Shown: positions 18,533-25,419, numbered from the stretch's first letter. The stretch: 64,000 nucleotides of DNA from Bacillota bacterium (GCA_023396225.1 JAEWWT010000025.1:62001-126000); one strand, 5' to 3'. Notes: generated by a model from the letters alone, not told the origin. Numbers and translations are program-made.

Positions 18533-18889
18533 GTGAATCCGGCAGGATCTAAAAAATCTAATGCAGATAAGAAAGCTGTGAAAACACTGTTGTCAGCCAG
18601 AAAGAAGAAAAAAAATCCCCTTATGAACTTTGTAATAAAAGTTTCGGGGCTGATATTTGTTATTTACTGTGCAGGTTCAATAGTTATGACGCAGTATGAA
18701 ATTGCCGAAAAAGAGCAGCGTATTGCAGAACTCGATCAGAAAAAGGTTGATCTGCAGGAGCAGAATGACGAATATCAAAGCATTCTTAGTGAAGAAGACG
18801 AACGTGAGTATATGGAGCGTATAGCAGTAGAGGTTCTTGGATATGCTTATCCTACGGAACTGCGTTTTTACGATACGTCCAGAAACTGA
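18533..18889 (+). CDS. divIC: Septum formation initiator DivIC/FtsB
   Basis: A 118-residue bitopic division protein. A basic cytoplasmic N-terminus (KKKKNP) is followed by one transmembrane helix (FVIKVSGLIFVIYCAGSIV) and an extracytoplasmic coiled coil (EIAEKEQRIAELDQKKVDLQ onward), the DivIC/FtsB plan. A GTG start at 18533 is chosen because the GGGGGG ribosome site lies 7-9 nt upstream; a GTG nine bases earlier would overlap that site. The C-terminal EVLGYAYPTELRFYD is typical. It lies between yabQ and the S1-domain gene, as in Bacillus. Confidence 0.88.
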   Translation: MNPAGSKKSNADKKAVKTLLSARKKKKNPLMNFVIKVSGLIFVIYCAGSIVMTQYEIAEKEQRIAELDQKKVDLQEQNDEYQSILSEEDEREYMERIAVEVLGYAYPTELRFYDTSRN

Positions 18890-18955
18890 TCAGGAATAGA
18901 TCCCGTTTTAATTGGGATACTATAAATATTTTACGAGAGGATTTTTAAATTTCTT

Positions 18956-19420
18956 ATGCAACTGGAAGTAGGAAAAATTTATGAGGGTAAGGTTACCGGA
19001 ATTACAAAGTTCGGCGCTTTTGTTGAGCTTGAACCGGGAACAACAGGCATGGTACATATAAGCGAGGTTGCAAACTCGTTTGTAAGTGAAATCAAAGATC
19101 ATCTCACAGATGGTCAGCAGGTCAAGGTTAAGGTTCTCTCTGTCGGGGATGACGGAAAGATTTCTCTTTCCATAAAGAAAGCCGTTGATAACCCGCCGCC
19201 TCAGCGCAGACCATTTAACAAAAGCAACGATAATGCTCAGGGCGGACGCAGGTTCAACAACAGGGGTGGAAACTTCCAGCAGCAGGATAGAACTCCGCCG
19301 ACACCTGAAGCTGCTTTTGAGGATATGCTCAATAAGTTTAAGCAGAATTCCGATGAGCGTATGGTTGATATAAAGAGAAATATGGAAAACAAGCGCAAGA
19401 GTACCCGTCGCAAAGGCTAA
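18956..19420 (+). CDS. yabR: S1-domain RNA-binding protein (YabR-like)
   Basis: A 154-residue protein with one N-terminal S1/OB-fold RNA-binding domain (residues 1-72: LEVGKIYEGKVTGITKFGAF, then GTTGMVHISEVA and VKVLSVGDDGKISLSIK), like the S1 domain of polynucleotide phosphorylase. The rest is a low-complexity tail rich in R, N, G, P and Q that may add RNA contacts, ending in KRKSTRRKG. The position after divIC matches yabR of Bacillus. A GAGAGG site lies upstream. A strong terminator follows, closing the yabP operon. Confidence 0.9.
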   Translation: MQLEVGKIYEGKVTGITKFGAFVELEPGTTGMVHISEVANSFVSEIKDHLTDGQQVKVKVLSVGDDGKISLSIKKAVDNPPPQRRPFNKSNDNAQGGRRFNNRGGNFQQQDRTPPTPEAAFEDMLNKFKQNSDERMVDIKRNMENKRKSTRRKG

Positions 19421-19449
19421 GTTTTCATAAGGTAAATATAAAATAATCA

Positions 19450-19495
19450 GGCTATGCTGTCAGATTTTTCTGACGGTATAGCCTTGTTTTTATTT
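19450..19495 (+). terminator. Terminator of the yabP-yabR operon
   Basis: GGCTAT(G)CTGTCAGA pairs with TCTGACGGTATAGCC and is followed by TTGTTTTTATTTT. It overlaps the 3' end of the convergent Smr gene. Confidence 0.92.
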
Positions 19496-19729
19496 TAATA
19501 GAAAAATGGTTGTACCCTGATTAAGGCTCATAATTTTTCTGTCAATTCGTTTATGGTTATAAGTTACTCTGACATATTTCAAAAGGGCAGTTCCTCTGTT
19601 GCAGCCATGGATGACAGTAACCTCCTTTGTCGTTTTCGGAAGCCCGTTGAGAAAGCTGTCAAGGTATTTTTTTGCTTCGCTTACAGTAAAACTGTGAAGG
19701 TCTATTTCTGCATTTGCAATCAAGGACAT
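19490..19729 (-). CDS. Stand-alone Smr-domain protein
   Basis: A 79-residue protein made almost only of an Smr (small MutS-related) domain: IDLHSFTVSEAKKYLDSFLN, then VTVIHGCNRGTALLKYVR. Family members usually have DLHG and HGxGxGxL; here the glycine of DLHG is serine and the second motif is HGCNRGTAL, so nuclease activity is uncertain. Smr domains nick or bind nucleic acid and are used in ribosome rescue and repair. It has the same repeated leader as the GNAT gene; the start at 19729 matches the start used there, 9 nt from GAGGAGG when the hairpin is looped out. Confidence 0.8.
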   Translation of the reverse strand: MSLIANAEIDLHSFTVSEAKKYLDSFLNGLPKTTKEVTVIHGCNRGTALLKYVRVTYNHKRIDRKIMSLNQGTTIFLLK

Positions 19730-19876
19730 CTTTATGATCATGCTTCCGTAGGAAGCATGCCTCCTCTCTTTGATGTTTTGTGTGTTTTTGCAGCTGAACT
19801 GAGTTCAGCTGAGCAAAATTTTGAACGGCAGTTCAAAAAGCACAAAACTCGTGTTTGAAAGATTTATCTTACAAAC
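19730..19876 (-). repeat. Structured leader repeat, copy 2 (upstream of the Smr gene)
   Basis: Same block order as the copy at 17390-17519. The outer hairpin is GTTTG...CAAAC, where copy 1 has GATTG...CAATC, an A-T to T-A change in a pair. The middle hairpin TTTTGAAC-TGCC-GTTCAAAA is perfect. A GTTTTGTG/CACAAAAC pairing encloses it. An extra hairpin (CAGCTGAACTCAGTTCAGCTG) is inserted here only. GAGGAGG and the CATGCTTCC-TAC-GGAAGCATG hairpin end the element. Confidence 0.65.
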
Positions 19877-19993
19877 TTTGTCTCCTGTACATAATAATAC
19901 AATTATATCACAGCACAAACGGAATTGCCATACAGAAGAAATATTTTATAATATTCATGTTTTTATATGATACATGTTAATTATCTGAAAAAA

Positions 19994-20022
19994 TTGACGA
20001 TTAATTGTTGGTATGATATACT
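19994..20022 (+). promoter_or_regulatory. Promoter of the FNT channel gene
   Basis: TTGACG, 17-nt spacer, TATACT, about 35 bp before the start codon. The rest of the 19877-19993 gap is AT-rich with nothing else recognised. Confidence 0.72.
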
Positions 20023-20058
20023 TAACAAAGTTTAAATTCATTCAGGAAGGATCAGCTT

Positions 20059-20682
20059 ATGATTAAATATAAAGACACACTGTTGAAAGCTATTTTGGCA
20101 GGCGTAGTTATCGGAATAGGTGGTATAGTTTATCTGTCTGTTGAATCCATATATATAGGCTCGGTACTTTTCGGAATAGGACTCTTTGTTATAATGACAT
20201 TTGGGTTTAATCTTTTTACAGGAAGGGTTTGCTATGCTCCTCAAAAAGGAGTAAAATACATTTCGGAGCTTGCAGTAATATTTATTGGCAATTTTATCGG
20301 AACAGCAATAATGGCACTTCTTGTCGGTCTCACAAGGAACAACGGCATTGCAGAGAGAGCATTAAAGCTTTGTGAAACAAAACTGGGCGATAATCTTGTT
20401 AGTATTCTTATTCTTGCTTTTTTCTGCGGAATACTTATGTATATTGCGGCAGAAGGCTTTGTCCGTATTGACGGCGACTTTATGAAAGCTCTTGCGGTTT
20501 TTCTTCCTGTAGTAGTTTTTATTTTGGCAGGATTTGAACATGTTATTGCGAATATGTTTTATTTCACATTTGCTGGGGTATGGTCATTGAAAGTAATGCT
20601 TTATTTGCTAATAATGACTATTGGGAACTCACTCGGAGGAATGTTTATTCCTTTTATAATGAAGTTTGTAAAACAAAAGTAA
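20059..20682 (+). CDS. Formate/nitrite transporter (FNT) family channel
   Basis: A 207-residue membrane protein with about six hydrophobic helices, the FNT plan for pentameric channels of formate, nitrite, hydrosulfide or other small anions. Family features are LLKAILAGVVIGIGGIVYL near the N-terminus, NLFTGR (residues 51-56), GFEHVIANMFYF (about 153-164, with the central histidine) and NSLGGMF in the last helix. It is shorter than typical FocA (about 285) because the C-terminal tail is missing. Formate export would suit a PFOR-based fermenter, but the ion cannot be deduced. AGGAAGGA site; monocistronic. Confidence 0.85.
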   Translation: MIKYKDTLLKAILAGVVIGIGGIVYLSVESIYIGSVLFGIGLFVIMTFGFNLFTGRVCYAPQKGVKYISELAVIFIGNFIGTAIMALLVGLTRNNGIAERALKLCETKLGDNLVSILILAFFCGILMYIAAEGFVRIDGDFMKALAVFLPVVVFILAGFEHVIANMFYFTFAGVWSLKVMLYLLIMTIGNSLGGMFIPFIMKFVKQK

Positions 20683-20716
20683 AGAATTTTAAAGTGTCAT
20701 TGCGTTTCTTTTTCCG

Positions 20717-20745
20717 TTGACTTTTGCTTATACTATTGTTATACT
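20717..20745 (+). promoter_or_regulatory. Promoter of the 108-aa unknown gene
   Basis: TTGACT, 17-nt spacer, TATACT, about 40 bp upstream of the ATG. Confidence 0.75.
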
Positions 20746-20785
20746 TAACTAAAATGATAAATCGGAAGTTACGGAGGTAAGAATT

Positions 20786-21112
20786 ATGGCAAAATATATA
20801 ATTAGGTTTATGCCAGAATACCATAGTACTTCTCTTTGGCCTGTTAGTGATAATGCTTATTCTGACTTAGGAATTCCAATTGAATATAAAACAGTTGGAC
20901 TTTCAGATTTGTTAATGAACAGACTAGAAAATTTTGACGATAGTATTCTTGGTATCATTGATTGGAATAATCCTGCTGGTGATTCTCCTTTAAACAAAGA
21001 GGAAAGAGAATGCATTTACCAGGAAGGACTTAAACTTTTACAAATGGTAAGAAATGAAATTAGTTCAGATTATGAAGTGATTGATAATCTTGATTGGATA
21101 AAACCTGAATAG
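20786..21112 (+). CDS. Unknown 108-aa acidic protein
   Basis: I do not recognise this protein. It is soluble and acidic, starts MAKYIIRFMPEYHSTSLWPV and contains a conserved-looking GIIDWNNPAGDSPLNKEE in the middle, followed by a helical segment and a WIKPE end. Small acidic single-gene proteins like this are common among immunity or contact-dependent accessory proteins, but no toxin gene is adjacent and no function is claimed. It has its own promoter, a GGAGG site and a very long terminator hairpin, so the gene is well supported. Confidence 0.65.
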   Translation: MAKYIIRFMPEYHSTSLWPVSDNAYSDLGIPIEYKTVGLSDLLMNRLENFDDSILGIIDWNNPAGDSPLNKEERECIYQEGLKLLQMVRNEISSDYEVIDNLDWIKPE

Positions 21113-21137
21113 AGTTTCAAATCCCTACTTGTCGGTG

Positions 21138-21194
21138 ATATGATAACAAAATACGGAGAAGAAACCAAGTCTTCTCCGTATTTTGTTATCATAT
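21138..21194 (+). terminator. Long perfect inverted repeat, terminator
   Basis: A 25-bp perfect stem (21138-21162 with 21170-21194) and a 7-nt loop. The core ATACGGAGAAGA/TCTTCTCCGTAT is followed by TTTTG. It is unusually long for a terminator and lies just past the 108-aa gene. Confidence 0.85.
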
Positions 21195-21195
21195 G

Positions 21196-21228
21196 CAAAA
21201 AAATAAAGGGTATCATCTGATACCCTTT
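21196..21228 (-). terminator. Terminator of rpsT
   Basis: On the minus strand AAAGGGTATCA pairs with TGATACCCTTT and is followed by ATTTTTTT. Confidence 0.9.
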
Positions 21229-21238
21229 AAAAATTCAA

Positions 21239-21502
21239 TTAAGCGTTAGCACTGTTGAGCTTCTTAGCAAGCTGTGACTTCTTTCTGTCAGCAGTCTTCT
21301 TGTGCATTATACCCTTAGCAGCAGCCTGGTCAACCTTCTTGATAGCAAGCTTGATTGCAGCTTCTTTATCTTCAGCTCCTGTTGTAACAGCAGCATCAGC
21401 ATTCTTTAAAACTGTTTTAAGATTTGTCTTAACAATCTTATTCTGCATAGTCTTGGTGTTGATTACCTTAACTCTCTTCTTAGCGGATTTAATGTTTGGC
21501 AT
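21239..21502 (-). CDS. rpsT: 30S ribosomal protein S20
   Basis: An 87-residue basic, mainly helical protein that binds 16S rRNA in the 30S subunit. It begins MPNIKSAKKRVKVINTKT, standard for S20, and ends in the usual lysine/alanine-rich tail. A strong AGGAGGTG site precedes the ATG. The divergent arrangement rpsT / gpr-spoIIP is a common Firmicutes order and supports both calls. A promoter and a structured leader lie upstream; S20 synthesis is often autoregulated, but the specific leader is not one I know. Confidence 0.96.
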   Translation of the reverse strand: MPNIKSAKKRVKVINTKTMQNKIVKTNLKTVLKNADAAVTTGAEDKEAAIKLAIKKVDQAAAKGIMHKKTADRKKSQLAKKLNSANA

Positions 21503-21579
21503 TTAAAAACACCTCCTCATATTTCTTGATCTTTTGGTCATAATAGCAACAGCAAATGTTAAAACATGAACTGCGCTTG

Positions 21580-21656
21580 ACGATAAGGCCTTTACCGAAA
21601 CCAGACACGGATTGTTCCGCAGAGTGTAATGACCCACTCTATAGGCATTTTATCGT
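21580..21656 (-). ncRNA. Candidate structured 5' leader of rpsT
   Basis: In the rpsT untranslated region, ACGATAA (21580-21586) pairs with TTATCGT (21650-21656) and encloses two hairpins: CGGA-TTGT-TCCG (21608-21619) and AGAGTG/CACTCT (21621-21640). This junction-like fold lies about 80 nt before the start codon and 10 bp after the promoter. It does not match a ribosomal leader I can name. Evidence is base pairing in one sequence only. Confidence 0.45.
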
Positions 21657-21668
21657 AGCCTGAATTTT

Positions 21669-21697
21669 ATTTTAACATTTTAATTCAGATTTTGCAA
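21669..21697 (-). promoter_or_regulatory. Promoter of rpsT
   Basis: On the minus strand: TTGCAA, 17-nt spacer, TAAAAT. The transcript would begin just before the structured leader. The rest of the 21698-21899 gap holds a MITE-like repeat. Confidence 0.62.
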
Positions 21698-21739
21698 TAG
21701 CTTTTTTAAAAAAATTTATATTTTTTGTTGTTTTGATTT

Positions 21740-21852
21740 AGGACAGTACCGCACAAAGCCTCAGTCAGCGTTTTGACGATTTGAGAAATAGCGAAAATAC
21801 GTTACTGAGAATGTTCTTAAATCGACAGAAACGTATGGTGCTGTATTGCCTT
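21740..21852 (+). mobile_element. MITE-like palindromic repeat, copy A
   Basis: About 113 bp, alignable along its whole length with copies at 24191, 24578 and 40095. Ends are AGGACAGTACCGCAC and GTGCTGTATTGCCT, imperfect terminal inverted repeats, with TA at both flanks. Inner blocks pair as well, so the whole element can fold into one long hairpin. There is no coding capacity. It lies 48 bp before gpr. Confidence 0.85.
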
Positions 21853-21899
21853 AATATGTTACGGAAAACTGTTATAAAACAGAAAGGATGGAGATTGAA

Positions 21900-22754
21900 A
21901 TGTCTATTCGTACCGACCTAGCCGTTGAAGTAATTGATGATCAAGCGCATAATCTTCCGAAAGGAGTTGCACGGAAACTAAGAAAAAGCTCTGTATGCAT
22001 GGTTACCGAGATAATTGTTGAGGATGAAATGGCAGGGCTTCGTATCGGAAAGCCGAAGGGAAAGTTTATAACCATAGAAACCGATCGTCTTTCTGCACAT
22101 CCGTCTGATTTTAACGAACAGGCACAGAATATAGCCGACGAAATCCGACTGCTTGCAGGTGAAAAAAGCAGTATACTTGTAATCGGACTTGGCAATAATG
22201 ATATAACACCTGATGCCTTGGGTCCGCAGGTTATTTCGCAGATAATTGCAACACGTCACCTTGCTGATGAACTGCCCAAAGGGCATGAGCTTGGAAATCT
22301 CAAGCCAGTTTCAGCACTTGCAACGGGAGTTCTCGGTCAGACGGGCATTGAGGTTGCGGAAATTATAAAGGCAATATGCGACAGGACATCCCCTGACTGC
22401 GTTGTTGTTATAGATGCGCTTGCATGTTCTGATGTTTCAAGACTTGGAACAACAATTCAGCTTACCGATACAGGCATATCACCTGGTTCAGGCGTTCAGA
22501 ACAGGCGAAAGGAAATATCCGAAACAACAGTAGGTGTTCCTGTTATTGCTGTTGGGGTACCGACGGTTGTTGATATGCATACAATTGTAGAGAATATTAC
22601 AGGTAGCGCACCGGGGAAGCATGTCCCGAATATGATGGTAACACCTCGTGATATAGACAAGCTTATCGAAAGAACGGCAAAACTGCTTGCATATGCGATA
22701 AATAAGGCTGCACAGCCTGATCTGTCGCTTGAGGACATAACCGCACTTATGTAG
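21900..22754 (+). CDS. gpr: Germination protease GPR
   Basis: The endopeptidase that starts degradation of small acid-soluble spore proteins during germination. It is made as an inactive zymogen, trimmed at the N-terminus. The 284 residues show the propeptide-like start RTDLAVEVID, then ILVIGLGNNDITPDALGPQV (about 96-115) and VVIDALACSDVSRLGTTIQL, family hallmarks. The start at 21900 is used because GGAG lies 6 nt upstream; an ATG 12 bp earlier touches the ribosome site. spoIIP follows 75 bp downstream, the conserved gpr-spoIIP pair. Evidence that the organism makes endospores. Confidence 0.95.
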   Translation: MSIRTDLAVEVIDDQAHNLPKGVARKLRKSSVCMVTEIIVEDEMAGLRIGKPKGKFITIETDRLSAHPSDFNEQAQNIADEIRLLAGEKSSILVIGLGNNDITPDALGPQVISQIIATRHLADELPKGHELGNLKPVSALATGVLGQTGIEVAEIIKAICDRTSPDCVVVIDALACSDVSRLGTTIQLTDTGISPGSGVQNRRKEISETTVGVPVIAVGVPTVVDMHTIVENITGSAPGKHVPNMMVTPRDIDKLIERTAKLLAYAINKAAQPDLSLEDITALM

Positions 22755-22828
22755 CCGCAAAAGAATTTTGCTTCCGTTATCTGCATAACTATTATTATAT
22801 AATAAATGAAATGACGGGAGGTAAAGAT

Positions 22829-24055
22829 ATGTCTGCAAAAAGGAAAAAAGCAATAAGATCATTCATACTTTGCCTGCTTGTGTTAATGATATCTCCTCTT
22901 ATAGTCCTGTCGGTAATATCAATACTGCCGTCGGCAATGTCCGCAGTTTTCTATGCTGCGAACAGTTCAGCTGAAATGAACCTTGGCAGTATTGAGTTTG
23001 AGGAAAAAGAAAAAGTCGGGGATACAACCTTGCAGGAAGTTGTTGATACAACGGTGCAGCAGGTTGATAAAAACATTTCTGAAACAGATACAAAACGGGA
23101 TAAAGTCAAGGTTTTTTCAGTTGATGATACCATGATGCTTTCATATGGGTTCCCTGGAATACCGTCGAGTGAGAATGAAGATATTTATATTCCTGAAAGA
23201 GAGGGAACACCAGGACCTGAACCTTATCCGGATAAAATAGAAAATCATGACGGAGTTATTCAGTCAGTAACATATGAGAAGTTTACTGGCGGAACGTATA
23301 TAGACCTTGAAAAAGCGGGACAGGTGAGGAATGAAACGGATATTTCAAATGAAACGCTTTATGAGGAGAGTATGAAGCCTCCTGACTTCAAGATAGAGCT
23401 TAACGGCGAACCGCAGGTGTTAATTATGCACACGCATACAACCGAAAGCTTTGAACCGTATGAAAGAGATTTTTTTGACAAGTCTTTTAACTCAAGGACA
23501 ACGGATATGTCAAAAAGTGTTGTTGCTGTTGGGGACAGGATTGCGTATGAACTTGAGAAAAAAGGTATAGCCGTTATACATGATACAACCCTGCATGATT
23601 ATCCGTCATATAATGGCTCATATGACAATAGCAGGGAAACTGTGAAAAAAATTCTCAAAGAAAATTCGTCTATTAAAATAGTTTTGGATATACACAGGGA
23701 TGCTATAGAAAGAGAGGGAGGAGAGAGGATTGCTCCTGTCACTGAGATAAACGGAAAAAATGCGGCACAGGTAATGCTTATTTCAGGATGTGACGACGGA
23801 ACGATGAACATGCCTGATTATATGAAAAACTTCCGTTTTGCCTCACTTTTTCAGCAGCAGATGGAATCAGATTATCCGACACTTACAAGACCTGTTCTGT
23901 TTGATTACAGGAAGTACAATCAGGATTTAACAACGGGGTCAGTGCTTGTTGAAGTTGGCGGTCATGCGAACAGTATAGACCAGGCAGTTTATTCTGGAGA
24001 ACTTATCGGGAAGTCACTTGCAGATGCGCTTTTGAAGATTGCAAAGGATACATAG
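22829..24055 (+). CDS. spoIIP: Stage II sporulation protein P (cell-wall hydrolase)
   Basis: An amidase/endopeptidase that thins septal peptidoglycan during engulfment, with SpoIID and SpoIIM as partners. The 408 residues have one N-terminal membrane anchor (FILCLLVLMISPLIVLSVIS, about 11-30), an acidic low-conservation linker and the catalytic domain from about residue 190, with VLIMHTHTTESFEPY, VLDIHRDAI and VLVEVGGHANS supplying the likely zinc ligands. The start at 22829 follows GGGAGG by 7 nt. Directly after the stop lie a three-hairpin repeat and a MITE. Confidence 0.94.
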   Translation: MSAKRKKAIRSFILCLLVLMISPLIVLSVISILPSAMSAVFYAANSSAEMNLGSIEFEEKEKVGDTTLQEVVDTTVQQVDKNISETDTKRDKVKVFSVDDTMMLSYGFPGIPSSENEDIYIPEREGTPGPEPYPDKIENHDGVIQSVTYEKFTGGTYIDLEKAGQVRNETDISNETLYEESMKPPDFKIELNGEPQVLIMHTHTTESFEPYERDFFDKSFNSRTTDMSKSVVAVGDRIAYELEKKGIAVIHDTTLHDYPSYNGSYDNSRETVKKILKENSSIKIVLDIHRDAIEREGGERIAPVTEINGKNAAQVMLISGCDDGTMNMPDYMKNFRFASLFQQQMESDYPTLTRPVLFDYRKYNQDLTTGSVLVEVGGHANSIDQAVYSGELIGKSLADALLKIAKDT

Positions 24056-24070
24056 GAAACAAAGAGGCTG

Positions 24071-24160
24071 GTCAAGCTGAGCACAGCTTGCGGTATCCAA
24101 AGGCAGAGCCTTGGTCGCTCTCCGCAGAGAGCGAAATTCTTTTGCCGAAGGAGCTCCGAA
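24071..24160 (+). repeat. Three-hairpin intergenic repeat, copy 2
   Basis: Aligns with 5601-5695: CAAGCT/AGCTTG (24073-24090), AAGGC-AGA-GCCTT (24100-24112), CGCTCTC-CGCA-GAGAGCG (24116-24133), then GAGCTCCG (24151-24158). Conserved linkers TCCAAA and CCGCAGA match copy 1, while the stems differ by paired changes. It begins 15 bp after the spoIIP stop and could serve as a 3' element of that transcript. Confidence 0.65.
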
Positions 24161-24190
24161 AAAAGCAACCCTTACTGTTTCTGAATCACA

Positions 24191-24305
24191 AAGGCAATAC
24201 CGCACAATACGTTTCTGTCGATTTTCAAAACAGGCTCATTAACGTATTTTCGCTGTTTCTCAAATCGTCGAAACGTAGCCTAAGGCTTTGTGCGGTATTG
24301 CCCTA
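24191..24305 (-). mobile_element. MITE-like palindromic repeat, copy B
   Basis: Aligns in reverse orientation with copies A and D. Ends are AGGCAATACCGCACAA and TTGTGCGGTATTGCCC, close to perfect terminal inverted repeats. TA flanks the right end; the left flank is AA, perhaps decayed. It separates spoIIP from a small membrane-protein gene. Confidence 0.87.
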
Positions 24306-24319
24306 AAAGGAATGGTAAA

Positions 24320-24577
24320 ATGAAAAAGCTGCCGAAAAGATTTGGCCCGTTTAACTTTAATATTGCTATGACACAAAAACAAAGACAGCACCGTATTTTA
24401 ACTGAGGTGCTGTCTTTAATAATATTACTATCTGTATTTTTATATGGATATATTACGGTATATAAAAACTCCTACAATGTTATGAACAACGAGCCAATGA
24501 CGGTTTTCGGTGTTGACAGGAATGATGGCGGGTATACAATTACTGTAATGAACAATGAGTTTGAGATAAAGAAGTAA
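24320..24577 (+). CDS. Small single-pass membrane protein, unknown, between two MITEs
   Basis: An 85-residue protein with a basic cytoplasmic N-terminus (MKKLPKRFGPF), one transmembrane helix (VLSLIILLSVFLYGYITVY, about 30-48) and a short outside domain ending NDGGYTITVMNNEFEIKK. I recognise no family. AAAGGAATGG precedes the ATG. MITE copies B and C flank it tightly; the stop codon TAA at 24575-24577 abuts copy C, and its TA may be the element's target site, so the present C-terminus may be set by the insertion. It could be co-transcribed with spoIIP. Confidence 0.6.
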   Translation: MKKLPKRFGPFNFNIAMTQKQRQHRILTEVLSLIILLSVFLYGYITVYKNSYNVMNNEPMTVFGVDRNDGGYTITVMNNEFEIKK

Positions 24578-24690
24578 AGGAAATACCGCACAATACGTTT
24601 CTGCCGATTTTCAAAACAAGCTCAGCAATGTATTTTCGCTGTTTCTCAAATCGGTGAAACGTAGCTTGAGGCTTTGTGCGGTATTTCCTA
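24578..24690 (-). mobile_element. MITE-like palindromic repeat, copy C
   Basis: Same orientation as copy B and its closest relative; ends are AGGAAATACCGCACAA and TTGTGCGGTATTTCCT. It lies between two convergent genes, touching the stop codon on the left and 3 bp from the stop codon on the right, where it could also act as a terminator-like hairpin. Confidence 0.87.
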
Positions 24691-24693
24691 AAA

Positions 24694-25419
24694 TCAGAAC
24701 GGATTCTTTTTCTTAGGTACGTATTTCAGTGAAATTCTTGCCGGACGTGTTGTATTTGCGGCAATTGTAAGCATTTCTTCACGGAAACGTTGACGCCTTT
24801 GTTCACGCTCGTAATATTTTTTCTGACAATATAATATTCGTTTTACAATACTCTTACCATAAGTATAATAATCCTTAAATTCAACAACTTGTACATTCTT
24901 GCCGCCGTTGTCATTATACCACCAGTGTATAAACGAAATTCCTTTGTCATCACAGTCATACTTAAGCCAGTCGGAATTTTCATAGAACAGACGTGCAGGC
25001 CCTGTGATTGTGATAATACCCTTGTCATAGCTTGCGGATTCAATATCCTTAAGCTTAATTACCCATAATTTTTTGTAATCAACAAACCTGCCGCTGATAA
25101 GGTAAGTATGCATATGCTGGGAAATAACCATATCAGAATTGAGTATTTCGATATAAGTATTATGTTTATGTCCATTTATCTTTGCTGTGGCTATCACTGA
25201 GCCGATAAAGCAGGTTAGGAATGAATAAGCAAGAGTTCCGTTGAGGGTGTAGAAAACAGCGTTGTATAATATACGGGGTGTCCCCTCCCTGTTTAAGATA
25301 AGATATACAATAATAAGTATGGAGCATACAATTGCAAGAGCAGGGATGTTGAGCAGAAGAAGTCTTTTATTATATCTGTAAGTAAGCTTTTTGTCGTTGA
25401 CCTTGAAAGTTTTTACCAC
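24694..25419 (-). CDS. Unknown membrane protein with two transmembrane helices
   Basis: A 241-residue protein with two adjacent hydrophobic helices (residues about 25-45 and 62-82) and a mixed soluble domain of about 150 residues ending in a basic tail. The plan, two helices then a strand-rich domain containing DSDMVISQHMHT-like and FIHWWYN-type segments, resembles YcxB-like proteins, but I cannot confirm this. A GTG start at 25419 has GGAG 8 nt upstream; the GTG at 25428 touches the ribosome site. It lies 32 bp after the permuted NlpC/P60-like gene and is probably in its operon. Confidence 0.6.
   Translation of the reverse strand: MVKTFKVNDKKLTYRYNKRLLLLNIPALAIVCSILIIVYLILNREGTPRILYNAVFYTLNGTLAYSFLTCFIGSVIATAKINGHKHNTYIEILNSDMVISQHMHTYLISGRFVDYKKLWVIKLKDIESASYDKGIITITGPARLFYENSDWLKYDCDDKGISFIHWWYNDNGGKNVQVVEFKDYYTYGKSIVKRILYCQKKYYEREQRRQRFREEMLTIAANTTRPARISLKYVPKKKNPF

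Noticed and set aside
24088..24306. 72-codon plus-strand frame
   Set aside because: It consists of the three-hairpin repeat and MITE copy B; no ribosome site and no protein-like pattern.
21740..24690. CRISPR array or tandem array from the repeated elements
   Set aside because: Copies are far apart, in both orientations, and separated by genes; there is no regular spacer pattern and no cas gene.
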